DNA of 64,000 nt, taken from NCBI GenBank assembly GCA_947368535.1, contig CANBHY010000002.1:31536-95535 (forward strand), written 5' to 3'. Below the pieces are notes generated by a model. It saw only the letters and a program-made list of their open reading frames with translations, did not search any database and was not told the origin of the DNA. Shown here one piece after another: positions 29,301 through 38,971 of the stretch. The position numbers were made by a program, and so were the translations under genes. Source of the DNA: an uncultured Clostridium sp. (lineage in GTDB: Bacteria > Bacillota > Clostridia > TANB77 > CAG-508). Each line of letters opens with the position of its first letter. The first letter of the stretch is position 1.

Positions 29301-31687
29301 TCAGATTTTCTTGATGCTGTATACATGTCTACCGTAATATCTGATTTTAATATAACTGTTGTACCTTTGTCTGATTCTCCTAATGCATATTTTGTTTGTG
29401 TTCCATTTAAGATTATTCTTAATACTACATTTCCATTTTCATTTTCAAATGTTTCAATATTTCCTATTGTTAATTCATCATTACCATATAGTAAGTTAAC
29501 ATCTTGGATATTTATAGCTGTTACTTCTTTTGGAAATGTAAGCTCAAATACTGGATTTTTGTACATATCACTTATATCTAAACCATTATTTAAAGATAAT
29601 TCTATCTCTATATCTTTATTTTCAACTAATGTACTTAAATCTTTTCTACTTAAAACTATACTTGGATTAGTAATTGTACTTAATAATTCTGTATATACAG
29701 ATTTAGTACCCATCTCTGTTACTATTCCTTCTATCAACTCAGCTGCTGCTATATAATCTGATTGCATTCCCTCGAATTGCATAATATCCATTTTCTCATA
29801 TGTTGATTTTTGTATTGCCTTTATAGTAACAATATCTAATATTCCTTCTGCCTCTGGATTATTTATTCTTATTAATATCTTTCCAATTTTGTTCTCCCCA
29901 AAACTAATTGTGATATTTCCATCGCTCTCTGACTCTGTAGATTTATCTACAGTTATTAAAGAAGTTCCATCTTCTAATAATAGTTCTAAATTTCCGTTTT
30001 CTCCTATTATTGAAAGTAGTTTTTCTCTATTTACTTTAACTGATTTATAATATGTATTTCCTTCAGCAGTATATCTATTTCCATTCATGTCTATAAAATA
30101 TTCATCAGTTTCTCTTACTTCTATAGTATTAACAAGTTCAACTCTAGAAATATTTATATCAACAGTATTATCATATTCTAATTCATACTCTGGATTTTCT
30201 GAATTAGCATTACCATATAAATATCCTTTACTTATACTTCCAGTTTTTCTTGTTAAATCATAAGTAATTATATTTTGATTTGCTTCTGATAAATTATATT
30301 CTTTATTAATTTGATTTGAGATTTCATTAGTACCTGCACTTGTGAATACATTTGAGATTACTTCTACAGTTGAATTAACCATCATGTTTGATGTATCACC
30401 AAGATTAGAATATTTATAAGAAATTATGTATTCATCATTTCCACTATTTCTCTTATATAAACTATCTCTTTCCACATTATCTACACGTATGTTAACAACT
30501 GCATCTTGATAATTCCAGTTTTGTGTTGTAAATACAGCTTCACCATTAGTTAATCCATTTGTAAAGCCTGTACTAATAGCATCTACAGTTACATCTTTAA
30601 TTTCAGCACCTTCTATTTCAGGAATTGTTACCATAGTAGAAGTATCTTTAACTGGTAAATCATTTTTTGAATCAGTTCCAATAGTTACTCTAATTTGAAC
30701 TAAAGCTTCATTTACACCATCTTTTGTATATGGAATAAACTTTTCAATTTCACTTCCAACAACTAAGTTCAAATTATTTTGGATTTCTAAAACAGGTTTA
30801 ACAGTTTTAGTTAAAATTTCCTCGGCACCTTCTTTATCAACATAAGTAGTAGTTAAAACTAATTCAACACCTTCTTGAAGTTTCTTGATATTAACATATT
30901 CTTCATCTTTAATTTTGATTGGGATATACACTTTAACTTCTGTACCATTATTTATCTGTTTAAGCTTAATTTTATTATCCTCAATTGATTGAATATATTC
31001 GCCAAGCGAAATATTTTCTTCAAGAGTAAACATTTGATTAGCTAAATCCTTAATATCAACTCTAGCATTTTTCAAATATCCAGAATCTTTAACTCCAACA
31101 GTGATTTCAATAGCCAAACCATTACGAAGCACTTGTTTTTCAGGTTCCCCTGGTTGTTCCTCTACAACAGGTTCTTCAGGTTCAACTACTACAGGATTCT
31201 CTGAAGTCTCAGGTCCATTTTCTTCTGGTTCTTCTACTTCAGAATTATCTTCATTGACCTGATCCTCTTCAGAAGAATTTTCTTCATCAGATTCTGCTTG
31301 ATTTTCTGAATTTTGACTTTCCTCATATTCTTTAAAACTATGAGATATTGAACCAATTTGAGTCTCTTGATTTTCCTCTCCTTCATTTTCATCTTGCTGC
31401 TCTGGTTGTTCTTCTGGTTGTCCCTCTACTACAGGTTCTACTGGTTCCTGTTCGACCACTGGTTCCTGCTCAACTGGTTGAGTAGGTTCAGTTTGTTCAG
31501 GCTCTTCAGTACTTTCTTCACTATTCTCAATCATAACAAATTGAGCAGCAAAGTTAACTGCATCAGCATTTTCGCTATCAGCAGCATATACTAGAGCTGA
31601 ACCAAGAGTCGCAAAATTAGTAAAAGTAAGCATAAAAACAATTAAGCAAGCGACAAATCTTCTAGTAAAATCTTTTTTCATTTGCAT
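26318..31687 (-). CDS. Giant secreted surface protein, type A (copy A1)
   Basis: The 1789-residue protein has a signal peptide ending ALVYAADS (about residue 36). A Glu/Gln/Pro/Val-rich stretch (about 55-185) could span the wall. A long series of beta-type domains follows, including DUF11-like modules (PGQRIKYTVKVKNEGRSVSK, EGDTVKYILNLKNTGLAEAQ). An SdrD B-like domain lies at about 1466-1545 (GRVFNDANKNGQRDDSEDGI, then GGEYVFDNIPVGDYYVKFEYD). The end has DIDSVEGNHADGEDDM, a membrane helix (about 1757-1779) and a short tail, with no sortase signal. The last codons (K-E-V) also form the AAGGAGG ribosome binding site of B3. The type-A paralogue is at 39431. Function beyond surface display is unknown. 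Confidence 0.88.
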   Translation of the reverse strand: MQMKKDFTRRFVACLIVFMLTFTNFATLGSALVYAADSENADAVNFAAQFVMIENSEESTEEPEQTEPTQPVEQEPVVEQEPVEPVVEGQPEEQPEQQDENEGEENQETQIGSISHSFKEYEESQNSENQAESDEENSSEEDQVNEDNSEVEEPEENGPETSENPVVVEPEEPVVEEQPGEPEKQVLRNGLAIEITVGVKDSGYLKNARVDIKDLANQMFTLEENISLGEYIQSIEDNKIKLKQINNGTEVKVYIPIKIKDEEYVNIKKLQEGVELVLTTTYVDKEGAEEILTKTVKPVLEIQNNLNLVVGSEIEKFIPYTKDGVNEALVQIRVTIGTDSKNDLPVKDTSTMVTIPEIEGAEIKDVTVDAISTGFTNGLTNGEAVFTTQNWNYQDAVVNIRVDNVERDSLYKRNSGNDEYIISYKYSNLGDTSNMMVNSTVEVISNVFTSAGTNEISNQINKEYNLSEANQNIITYDLTRKTGSISKGYLYGNANSENPEYELEYDNTVDINISRVELVNTIEVRETDEYFIDMNGNRYTAEGNTYYKSVKVNREKLLSIIGENGNLELLLEDGTSLITVDKSTESESDGNITISFGENKIGKILIRINNPEAEGILDIVTIKAIQKSTYEKMDIMQFEGMQSDYIAAAELIEGIVTEMGTKSVYTELLSTITNPSIVLSRKDLSTLVENKDIEIELSLNNGLDISDMYKNPVFELTFPKEVTAINIQDVNLLYGNDELTIGNIETFENENGNVVLRIILNGTQTKYALGESDKGTTVILKSDITVDMYTASRKSEIEMNYYNEDATNYGIGSDWKMLTDPSPYILLGRHGEDRAELNIVAPEGLVNAQMITGYKDNGSIISVNQGRKEDTVGTFKEARQAEMKMIVINNTDEDMKNVSILGRTIFNGNKAITEDVALGTNITAPMTTRIATENAEVPVRIYYSEKEDATRDLDDRENGWTEDVTDIGIIKSYLIVLDEDLKVGSMMTYKYGFNIPEKLVNNIDLAGTFATYYEDQESSKVREADRVVLTTGDAPVLTTEIVSDCEDATAVPGQRIKYTVKVKNEGRSVSKDTVVNSLIPEGTSYVNENGEVDRDTTELRIDLGDVDPGKTEEITYEVEVNSGASVSTEIEPANNVEADGLETPIYVPTEKKQVDKAELSISLSQIDENRVVDQGVELWYDINLVNYLNSSIEDCTIRLTLPEGLEFIDAYITGFDENMREYAVSPAEYDNNRNVTWKLSRLNRSESLKLKVKTMEIPESQRELITFAQIESPNLKRIYKSNEIKHILARPVIECSYDTNINNRYLKEGDTVKYILNLKNTGLAEAQNIRISNELPKDLRVLSASITKNGATNSALIGKNIECKVTLGSNEEAKIVLDCTAKDLENVVEESVAKNSWTISGKNIHTFTTSSVENIVQQNPARENKIATNDVKIEQNTQEESSENGYTAVINKSDAKQNDSRGYRIIGRVFNDANKNGQRDDSEDGIENIVAKLCDVSSQKIVAQTVTNAGGEYVFDNIPVGDYYVKFEYDSSKYQVTDYKKEGVNSDRNSDAIVSNYKAVTDKISITDSSISDIDVGLYRAGIFDFSIDANVNRLTVQNEKGTTTYEMENSKLAKVDIDPKETSTSKIFVEYTIDVSNKGEIAGYAKSIMSYLPEELELDTSLNANWYVDSNRVAHTRELENEIIQPGETKTITLLLTKQMTDDGTGLINNVFEIENTFNEYAISDIDSVEGNHADGEDDMSSADVIIGIKTGGSMINVMIITTTLITLIVVLYVIKLYTDNKGKEVII

Positions 31688-31731
31688 AATTTACCTCCAC
31701 AAAGTTTTAGACTTATAGTTATCTAAGTTCT

Positions 31732-31759
31732 ATTTTAAAAGCATATATATATATGTCAA
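31732..31759 (-). promoter_or_regulatory. Predicted promoter of the A1-B3 operon
   Basis: On the minus strand, TTGACA (31754-31759), a 16-base spacer and TAAAAT (31732-31737). The same boxes and spacer occur at the B1 locus (38903-38930). Confidence 0.7.
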
Positions 31760-31801
31760 TGTACTAATATATAAATTATAATTAATAATAAGAATCTACG
31801 A

Positions 31802-31855
31802 TTACGGAAAAAGCAGCTATATCAGCTATTTTACATTTATATTAAATTTTTTGTC
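31802..31855 (-). promoter_or_regulatory. Conserved upstream block at the A1 locus
   Basis: The block starts at TTACGG (plus-strand reading), has AGCAGCTATATCAGCTA in the middle and ends in TATATTAAATTTTTT. It lies 42 bases upstream of the -35 box. Recognisable copies occur at 38972 and 44557 at 41 bases from their -35 boxes. An activator-binding region is the simplest reading. Confidence 0.6.
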
Positions 31856-31879
31856 TTAAAATGTAAACTTTTGCAGTGA

Positions 31880-31904
31880 GTTTACATAACAATAATATGT
31901 AAAC
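31880..31904. promoter_or_regulatory. Perfect 9-7-9 palindrome upstream of A1
   Basis: GTTTACATA (31880-31888) and TATGTAAAC (31896-31904) are exact inverted repeats 7 bases apart. A further half-site, ATGTAAAC, is at 31861-31868. The same arrangement with one mismatch is at 39050-39074. It looks like a binding site for a dimeric regulator. Confidence 0.6.
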
Positions 31905-31928
31905 CAGTTTGCCGTTTTTTAACAAATA

Positions 31929-31961
31929 TTATCCACAGTTTTAAAAAATGTTTGTGGATAA
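31929..31961. promoter_or_regulatory. Two inverted consensus DnaA-box sequences
   Basis: TTATCCACA at 31929-31937 and TGTGGATAA at 31953-31961 are perfect DnaA-box matches facing each other across 15 bases in AT-rich DNA. They could bind DnaA or simply form a 9-bp hairpin. Confidence 0.4.
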
Positions 31962-31975
31962 CATTTATAATCCTT

Positions 31976-32013
31976 GATATATAATTTTAAAAAATCGTTT
32001 TAAATTATATATC
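31976..32013. repeat. 12-bp inverted repeat in the A1 upstream region
   Basis: GATATATAATTT (31976-31987) and AAATTATATATC (32002-32013) are exact complements around 14 bases. Together with the DnaA-box pair, the 9-7-9 palindrome and the B1 terminator, it fills the 400-base gap between B1 and A1; I see no gene there. Confidence 0.6.
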
Positions 32014-32034
32014 AATATTCTCATTACATAATGT

Positions 32035-32079
32035 TATTAAAAAAACACTTACTATAATTTTCATTATAGTAAGTGTTTT
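32035..32079 (-). terminator. Intrinsic terminator after B1
   Basis: Arms at 32042-32058 and 32063-32079 form a perfect 17-bp stem with a TTTC loop. Seven T follow on the minus strand. Confidence 0.92.
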
Positions 32080-32088
32080 CTATAAATT

Positions 32089-35000
32089 TTATTTATCAGC
32101 TTTATGCTCTTTATAAATTTTAATCTGTTTTACTCCAAATATTCCTAGCATAATCATTATTATAGTAATTAATATTGCAATTGGTATTATAACATTTCTC
32201 ACATATTCACGTAATGTTATACCTGTTGGTGCAATTATTGTAACAAATTCTGGAGCATATGCATCATCTTCAGGATATAGATGCCATTTTTCAGATGCTA
32301 ATTCAGCGAATGCTTTATCATCACTTGATGTAGCAGAATCATTTGCATTCCACCACTTTTTACTATTATATCCAGCTTTCCAGAATCCTACATCTTCTTG
32401 TGTCGCAAGTGCCATAGCATTTCCTGGTACAGAATAATAATCTCGTCTACCTGTTGGATTTGAATACACCAATACTTCAACTAGGTTGTCAAATTTCATA
32501 TTATTAGCATCTGTATCAGACGCCGTTGTTTTAGCTGTCATTATCCACATTGTTACTCTACTATTTTCTTTTTCATTTGTTCTATCATATTCTTGAGGCT
32601 CAAGCTCTATATTCAAAGCTCCATTATCTTTAGATTTTACTTGTTTATAGTCATCTCTATATTCAACCCAATTATTATTAATTTCCTCTGTTAAATATGA
32701 TCCTGAATTTGCAACATTTCCAGATAAAGTATCAAATTTTGTCATCTTATTATTTTTAGCTATAACTATATTTGATGAAACATCTGTAACTAGAGCATTA
32801 CCTTTTCTATCATATATATTAGACTTAGATACACCATTGTTATCTACAATCGTTCTATATGAAGATTCTGAAACAAGTTCATTTAATGTTGGAATAGTTC
32901 TTCTTTCTCCAGTATTTTCTATATTTCCTGATAAATCCCATGCATAGTTTTCAAAATTTTGTGTACTTAAATCATAGCTTGCATTTGGATCAATATAGTC
33001 TATTAATTGGTCAACCGTTGTTTTAACAATCTTATCACTTTGATATGTAATTTCTACATCAGGACTATCTGACCACTTATATTGCTTAATTACATAAGCT
33101 TTAGGAGCTTCATCTACCTCATTCTCATAATAGAATCTACCTACATACTTACCATAAACTATTATGTCAGGTCTTAAAGTATCATTTTCTGAAATTGTTC
33201 CATTTCCAATATTAGTCTTATCTGACTGAGATAATAAACTACTTAAAGTTGCATCACTATCTTGTCCTAATCTAAGTATTTCTTTTAAGGTAGCATTTGT
33301 TGCCATACCTGTTTCATTATTTTCTTCTAATAATTTTGCTATATCGCTAGTATATGCTTCTGTTGTTGGAGCAAACTTCGCTTTTTCTATAATATCCTTT
33401 GCCACATAATATTTTGAAAGATCTCCTGTGAAATCAGTTTCAGAATTGTTAATTATCTTAATCTTGTACTCAATACTCATTGACAATCCATTTAAATAAT
33501 CATCTTCAACTGATATAGCATAAAATCCTTGTTGATTTGAATTATCTGCTTCAACATGAGCTAAGTATGTTAATTTATCTAAATGACTATTAGCCTCATT
33601 ATTTGTAATAACTTTTCCATTTTCATCAAGTGCCGCTGAGAAAATTACATCATCTTCTTTCATTAGATAAATACCTTCAATATATTGCTCTAATCTAATA
33701 TCTGTTCTAGCTCTTTCCTCTAAACCTAAATTAATATTTTTAATATGGTATTCTTGTTTAGTAACATTTATTTTTTTGTTAGCATCTCCTGTAGTGATTC
33801 CATTATCTATTGTCTTAACTGGTTCAAGTTGTTTTGTATCATCTTTGTAATCAGTATCATCTTCATTAAGTTTCTTTGGTTCATTAATCTCAATCTGCAT
33901 AATTGGAGTTTCTGCAAACATTGCCGTAGCTTCAACATATCTACCATTTTCTTGCGAATTATCATCGATTCTGTCTCTTAATATTTCGCCTCTATCATTT
34001 TCAATAGTTCTAGAATATGCATCTACAACCATTCTTCTAGCTTCATTATCTCTAGATACAGAATATTGTGGAGCATTGTCTTTTTGAGTTACAGCTTTTA
34101 TTCCATTTTCTCTTCCATCTGCAGTTTTCATATCTTCTGTACGTAAATTTAAAAACTTATCATTGATTGCACTATATTCTTTTCCATCTTCTGAATATTT
34201 AATATCAGCTAAGAAACTTGTATTTTCATAATCTTGTCCATTATATTTTATAATTGCCTTATTTTCAGGATGTTCAGAGCCATCTTCATTAATAGAATAT
34301 ATCACTTTATTACTATCTGTTTGTGTACCATAATCAAATCTTAAAACATAATCTCCAGGCAAATATCCATATATACAGTAATTCCCTTCTTTACCAGTAA
34401 CAGGATTTTCACTAGTAACTATTGAATTATCGCCAGTAGCTATACCTGTCGTGCTAGACTCACCTATATTATAATATTTTAGCGGAACTTCATAATAGTA
34501 TTCTAAATCATTAAATTTAATATTTGTCTCATTTATATCAGCCAAACTAATAACTTCATACATAGATACTTTAACTTTTGGAATTAATTTATCAGATCCT
34601 CCATAAATTCCATCACCCGTTTTTACTTTTACACCATTACTTGTATTGTCAGTACGCATATCTTCAAATACATAACCATACATGTCTCTTTCATGTGCCT
34701 CTAAAGATATTTTTAATGGTAAAGCCCTACAAGTATCATCCTCATAATTAGCTATATTAGTTATATCGCCTTTTATTATATTATTTGGAGCCGAATCTTT
34801 GTCTATTTTTCCTGAATTCTGTCCTTCTTCATATGCCCTATAGAAATTAATTGGTGAACCATCTATTTCAACATCTCTTTCACTGTAGAAAGTAGAATAA
34901 TTAGAAATTTCAGCTATATTATCTTTTTCATCATTTGCATATAATATACCTCTTTGATTTATATCATCACTATCATTATCAGGATCAGATATTCTTTCAT

Positions 35001-38000
35001 ATCCTTCATAGTCAATTTCATATGTTGTAAATATCTCTATATATTCATTTACTTTCAATTTAATATTTTCTAATGAAGCGGTTGTTGATTTCTGCATTCC
35101 AGGTACATTATCATTTGCCCTACTCCATGTTAAAGTTCCTTTATGATTATCATCTATACCTTTTAAGTTTTCCTCTTTAGTTGGCTTCCATGAAATATCT
35201 TCATATTCTTCTGTTGTACTTAAAATTCTATAATATGGTTTATTTGCTACGAGTTTATAATTACGTTCCATATCGTCATTTACTACTTTTGCATATATAC
35301 CGTCTTCTTCCATTCCTATCATATTTTCTGAATCAACTACAGTATATGCATCATCGTAATAATCTGTAAGTTCATTTATTTGAACATCATTTGTATCAGA
35401 ATTATTATAAATTCTGATAGCATATGTTGCAAAAACTCTAAGTTCTGTTCCTGATTTTATTTCTTGTACTTTATCTATAGCATTTTTATATCTAGCTGTA
35501 GCATTATAAGCAACATCTGTACTAAATAATCCTAAATTATTAACTGATGTTTCTTCAGCCGCTCTTCTTCTTTCTAATTCCTTTTTTAAAGCTTCAAATG
35601 AACCATTATATTTTATCTTGATTTCGCCATTTTCATTACTAGAATCAACTAAGCAATTAAAGTTTTGAACTATTTCTTGTTCATTTACTACCACTGACAT
35701 TTTATATAAATCTTTAATTAAACTTATATCTGTTTCTTTTCTTTTTCTTAAGCCTAAATTAATATGAAGCATATATTCATCAATATATCTGTTTCCACCT
35801 GATGCTCCAGTTCTATTTTTATTCATTATGTATCTAATTTCTCCACCAGATGTATATGATTTTCCTTCATCATCAAATGGATAATATATTTGATAATCTG
35901 CTGCATTTGCCCCTGTAGTAATACCTGTACCCTTTGAATAATATGTATATGCTTTCATACAGTATCTATCATAATATGTTTTTTCCCAACCAGATTGCAT
36001 GTTTTCATGATCTGCTGTAGCTCCTGAAATAAATTCGGATTTAATCATACTAGCACTACCATTAGCTTCAGATTCTCCTTTATAGTCAATTTGTTTTCCA
36101 GTTGATGTTGTTCCTGTTGTAGAATGGTCACTATTCATTTCTGAATCACCCTTAATCTGTGAAAAAGTTTCGTCAAACATACGTCTTTCTGGTGATCTTT
36201 CTACTGCCATTGATTTATCAAAATATCCTTCTCCTTTAGCCTTAGTATATTGATCGGCTGTATCGTCTCCTCCTCCATTTTGTAAAAATACTGTACTTTC
36301 ATATACTTGTCCGTCATACTCAAACTGAGCCACATAATAGCAGTTTCTTCCTCCAGCTCTTCCTGGAGCTTCTATTCTATCTACTTGATAATGTCCACCA
36401 TTTTCTGTAATTATTGGCCATGATAATGCTTTTCCCTCATCATCATGAAAAATCGCATCTCCTACTTCTGCTCCATCTTGATATAACTTAATAGTAACTA
36501 AAACATTATCTACACCATGTTCTATACTTTCTTTATCACCATCAGTAGCATTAGCATGTTCTTCATCTTTTTGTGCATCTATATCTAGCCATACATCGCC
36601 AGCTAGGCCTGTAGTTATATCTATGTTCCATTCAAATTTTTTAGTTACATCAAAATATAGTCTCCAAGCCCAATGACAAGTACCTATAAATTGAATTGGT
36701 TCACATGAACCAGCAAATTGACCATTAAACCAAAGATTAATAAAAGAATAGTGATTAGCATAATACCCATGTGGACATTTATGTGCTCCCCAAGCTTCAT
36801 TAGTACCACATGTATGACCTAAACATTCATAATAACCTGCACAACCTATTGGATTTCCAGAACAATCATGAGTACAATGATCACTATCACAACTATGATC
36901 ACAACTTCTATGAGCCCTAGCATGTCCACAATTATAGGTTCCTATATCGTGATCTCCACCTTCTTTATCTTCACCATGCCAATGTTTATGCCCACCTTCT
37001 TTATCTTCATGCATTACTCCTTCAATATCAGGTGCTCCACCATCACATTTTCCTACATCATCATTTCCACCATAACGGCATTCTCCTGATCCATAATATC
37101 CATTCCAATTAACATCTTCAATTTCTCCTTCTGATTTACTCCATTCAGCCTCTGCTTGCATATATCTAAAATATAGTTCCAATCCAAGTATCGCATTTAT
37201 ACCATCTTCATAGTCAAGTTGAATATAAAATGGTTCATTATTATGTGGATACTCATTATATCCATACTTATCTTGACCATTTCCAGTACCAGGAATTCCA
37301 TCAACTCTTAGTCCATTTAAATAATAAAAATTCCATTTTCCACTACTTCTTTTAATTGTTTCAATTGAACCATTTTTATTTACTATTAAATCTGGATCTC
37401 CTGTCATACTTGCTAAAGACCAATCACTTGTATATTTTTCAACATATTCTATTTGAAATGGACCTATCAAATATTTTTGAGTAGTAGCATTATATTCAAC
37501 CGTTACTTCATCTTGTTTAGTTTTATCAGAAATTGTCTTCTCATAATTATCTCCGATTTCTTCCCACATATCTCCAAAGTCTTGAGTATTTTGCTGATTT
37601 TCTTCTTTTTTATCATCATATTTAGAATTTTTATTCATATCCTCTATTAATGATTTTATTACATTTTTTAATTTCTCAATTAATTCCTTATCGTTTTTAT
37701 CTCCTGCTTTATATTGTTCTACTATTAAAAACAATTGGTATGCTACTTGATCTTCTTGTTCTGCTAAAGAAGTATTATATAATATATCACACTGATCGTT
37801 TGTTAATTTTTTTCCTTCTTCCAGTGCTTGTAAATACCACTCAACTTCTTTTAATATTGCTTTTGTAGATGCAACTTCTGCTGATATACTTGATGCACTT
37901 ACCCCTCCTATAGATTCAATATTAGCTGATGAACCTATACTATTTAAATTATTTTGTGCAACACTTGAATCTGGCGTAGACGGAGTACCTTCCCCTTTTG

Positions 38001-38796
38001 GAATCTTTCCCATACTTTCCCATGTACCAATATCATCACCAGGCTTACTCACACCATTTTTTTGTGTAGAAGTATCATTCAAATGTGCCCAAAAAGCAAT
38101 ATTTACATAAGAAGCACGCGGAATAACATTTCCATTATCTTCGCAATCAGCTAATAAATAAGCCATAGGAGTATTTTTCTCATAATGTCTTTCTGTTACC
38201 CAAAATCTTGTCCAACCCGTTGAAGTTACTGTTGCCTCTTCTCTTTTTCCATCAACATATCCATATGCAGTAGCTATAGATTCTATATATCTATTTCCAC
38301 TATATTTTTCTGCTATCATTGTTAACTTAAAAGAAGCCCATGCTGTTTTAGTGTCTATAGCTGCATTAATGGGATCATATTCATAATCTCCATCTGGATG
38401 TCCAATTCCTCTTGTCATATGAAATACACGAACTTTAGGAACTTCTTTTCCCCCAACAACAAAATGTTCCCATGTCTCTGTTGAAGTATATGTTCCTGTA
38501 TATTTATGACCAAAAATCTCAGCATCCCATTTTATAACAATCGGTTGCCTATTAAAAAATATTCCACCATGCCAAGCACACAAATATGAAGGCTCTGCCA
38601 CTAAATCCTTAAAATATAAATTTAACCCCTGTGCTGCGGGTTCTCTTCCAACAAATTCTCTATAATTATATTTATTTTTGTCCAATCCATCATTAAACTT
38701 ACCTTGTTCAGCTGATTTAACTGGCACACACGCAAAAATACATGAAATTAAAATAGCTAGTACAATTAACATTACAAACTTAATAATTTTTTTCAT
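32089..38796 (-). CDS. Giant secreted surface protein, type B, with Cys/His-rich insert (copy B1)
   Basis: The 2235-residue protein starts at the ATG at 38796, five bases after AAGGAGG; the open frame extends further without support. The signal sequence ends VPVKSAEQG, and LISC within it could be a lipobox. The N-terminal part contains CAWHGGIFFNRQP, shared with truncated B2. About residues 565-715 form a Cys/His-rich insert. SdrD B-like domains start near 730 (GDVWLDIDAQKDEE) and 1375 (YGYVFEDMRTDN). EISNYSTFY ... GKIDKDSAPNN precedes the second. The C-terminus has YSNPTGRRDYYSVPGNA, a membrane helix (about 2204-2227) and a basic tail. It is paralogous to B3 and stands alone behind an A-type promoter region. 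Confidence 0.88.
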   Translation of the reverse strand: MKKIIKFVMLIVLAILISCIFACVPVKSAEQGKFNDGLDKNKYNYREFVGREPAAQGLNLYFKDLVAEPSYLCAWHGGIFFNRQPIVIKWDAEIFGHKYTGTYTSTETWEHFVVGGKEVPKVRVFHMTRGIGHPDGDYEYDPINAAIDTKTAWASFKLTMIAEKYSGNRYIESIATAYGYVDGKREEATVTSTGWTRFWVTERHYEKNTPMAYLLADCEDNGNVIPRASYVNIAFWAHLNDTSTQKNGVSKPGDDIGTWESMGKIPKGEGTPSTPDSSVAQNNLNSIGSSANIESIGGVSASSISAEVASTKAILKEVEWYLQALEEGKKLTNDQCDILYNTSLAEQEDQVAYQLFLIVEQYKAGDKNDKELIEKLKNVIKSLIEDMNKNSKYDDKKEENQQNTQDFGDMWEEIGDNYEKTISDKTKQDEVTVEYNATTQKYLIGPFQIEYVEKYTSDWSLASMTGDPDLIVNKNGSIETIKRSSGKWNFYYLNGLRVDGIPGTGNGQDKYGYNEYPHNNEPFYIQLDYEDGINAILGLELYFRYMQAEAEWSKSEGEIEDVNWNGYYGSGECRYGGNDDVGKCDGGAPDIEGVMHEDKEGGHKHWHGEDKEGGDHDIGTYNCGHARAHRSCDHSCDSDHCTHDCSGNPIGCAGYYECLGHTCGTNEAWGAHKCPHGYYANHYSFINLWFNGQFAGSCEPIQFIGTCHWAWRLYFDVTKKFEWNIDITTGLAGDVWLDIDAQKDEEHANATDGDKESIEHGVDNVLVTIKLYQDGAEVGDAIFHDDEGKALSWPIITENGGHYQVDRIEAPGRAGGRNCYYVAQFEYDGQVYESTVFLQNGGGDDTADQYTKAKGEGYFDKSMAVERSPERRMFDETFSQIKGDSEMNSDHSTTGTTSTGKQIDYKGESEANGSASMIKSEFISGATADHENMQSGWEKTYYDRYCMKAYTYYSKGTGITTGANAADYQIYYPFDDEGKSYTSGGEIRYIMNKNRTGASGGNRYIDEYMLHINLGLRKRKETDISLIKDLYKMSVVVNEQEIVQNFNCLVDSSNENGEIKIKYNGSFEALKKELERRRAAEETSVNNLGLFSTDVAYNATARYKNAIDKVQEIKSGTELRVFATYAIRIYNNSDTNDVQINELTDYYDDAYTVVDSENMIGMEEDGIYAKVVNDDMERNYKLVANKPYYRILSTTEEYEDISWKPTKEENLKGIDDNHKGTLTWSRANDNVPGMQKSTTASLENIKLKVNEYIEIFTTYEIDYEGYERISDPDNDSDDINQRGILYANDEKDNIAEISNYSTFYSERDVEIDGSPINFYRAYEEGQNSGKIDKDSAPNNIIKGDITNIANYEDDTCRALPLKISLEAHERDMYGYVFEDMRTDNTSNGVKVKTGDGIYGGSDKLIPKVKVSMYEVISLADINETNIKFNDLEYYYEVPLKYYNIGESSTTGIATGDNSIVTSENPVTGKEGNYCIYGYLPGDYVLRFDYGTQTDSNKVIYSINEDGSEHPENKAIIKYNGQDYENTSFLADIKYSEDGKEYSAINDKFLNLRTEDMKTADGRENGIKAVTQKDNAPQYSVSRDNEARRMVVDAYSRTIENDRGEILRDRIDDNSQENGRYVEATAMFAETPIMQIEINEPKKLNEDDTDYKDDTKQLEPVKTIDNGITTGDANKKINVTKQEYHIKNINLGLEERARTDIRLEQYIEGIYLMKEDDVIFSAALDENGKVITNNEANSHLDKLTYLAHVEADNSNQQGFYAISVEDDYLNGLSMSIEYKIKIINNSETDFTGDLSKYYVAKDIIEKAKFAPTTEAYTSDIAKLLEENNETGMATNATLKEILRLGQDSDATLSSLLSQSDKTNIGNGTISENDTLRPDIIVYGKYVGRFYYENEVDEAPKAYVIKQYKWSDSPDVEITYQSDKIVKTTVDQLIDYIDPNASYDLSTQNFENYAWDLSGNIENTGERRTIPTLNELVSESSYRTIVDNNGVSKSNIYDRKGNALVTDVSSNIVIAKNNKMTKFDTLSGNVANSGSYLTEEINNNWVEYRDDYKQVKSKDNGALNIELEPQEYDRTNEKENSRVTMWIMTAKTTASDTDANNMKFDNLVEVLVYSNPTGRRDYYSVPGNAMALATQEDVGFWKAGYNSKKWWNANDSATSSDDKAFAELASEKWHLYPEDDAYAPEFVTIIAPTGITLREYVRNVIIPIAILITIIMIMLGIFGVKQIKIYKEHKADK

Positions 38797-38902
38797 GTTT
38801 TCCTCCTTTGTATTCATATATCTTTGCTCTTGGCATAAGATAATCATTATAAATCTATAGTAAAAGATTATTCTCCCATACTACATATTTTCAGTTAATT
38901 TT

Positions 38903-38930
38903 ATTTTAAATTTAAATATAATTCTGTCAA
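38903..38930 (-). promoter_or_regulatory. Predicted promoter of B1
   Basis: TTGACA (38925-38930), a 16-base spacer and TAAAAT (38903-38908) on the minus strand, the same as at the A1 locus. Confidence 0.7.
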
Positions 38931-38971
38931 TCGCGAAAATTCAATTTATCCAATTTTCAAAGATTATGTAA

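Noticed and set aside
31800..31920. Possible cyclic di-GMP-I riboswitch in the A1 upstream region (GGCAAACT and GCAAAA strings)
   Set aside because: The strings are not preserved in the homologous B1 upstream region, the remaining consensus parts are missing, and the element lies upstream of the predicted promoter rather than in the transcript.
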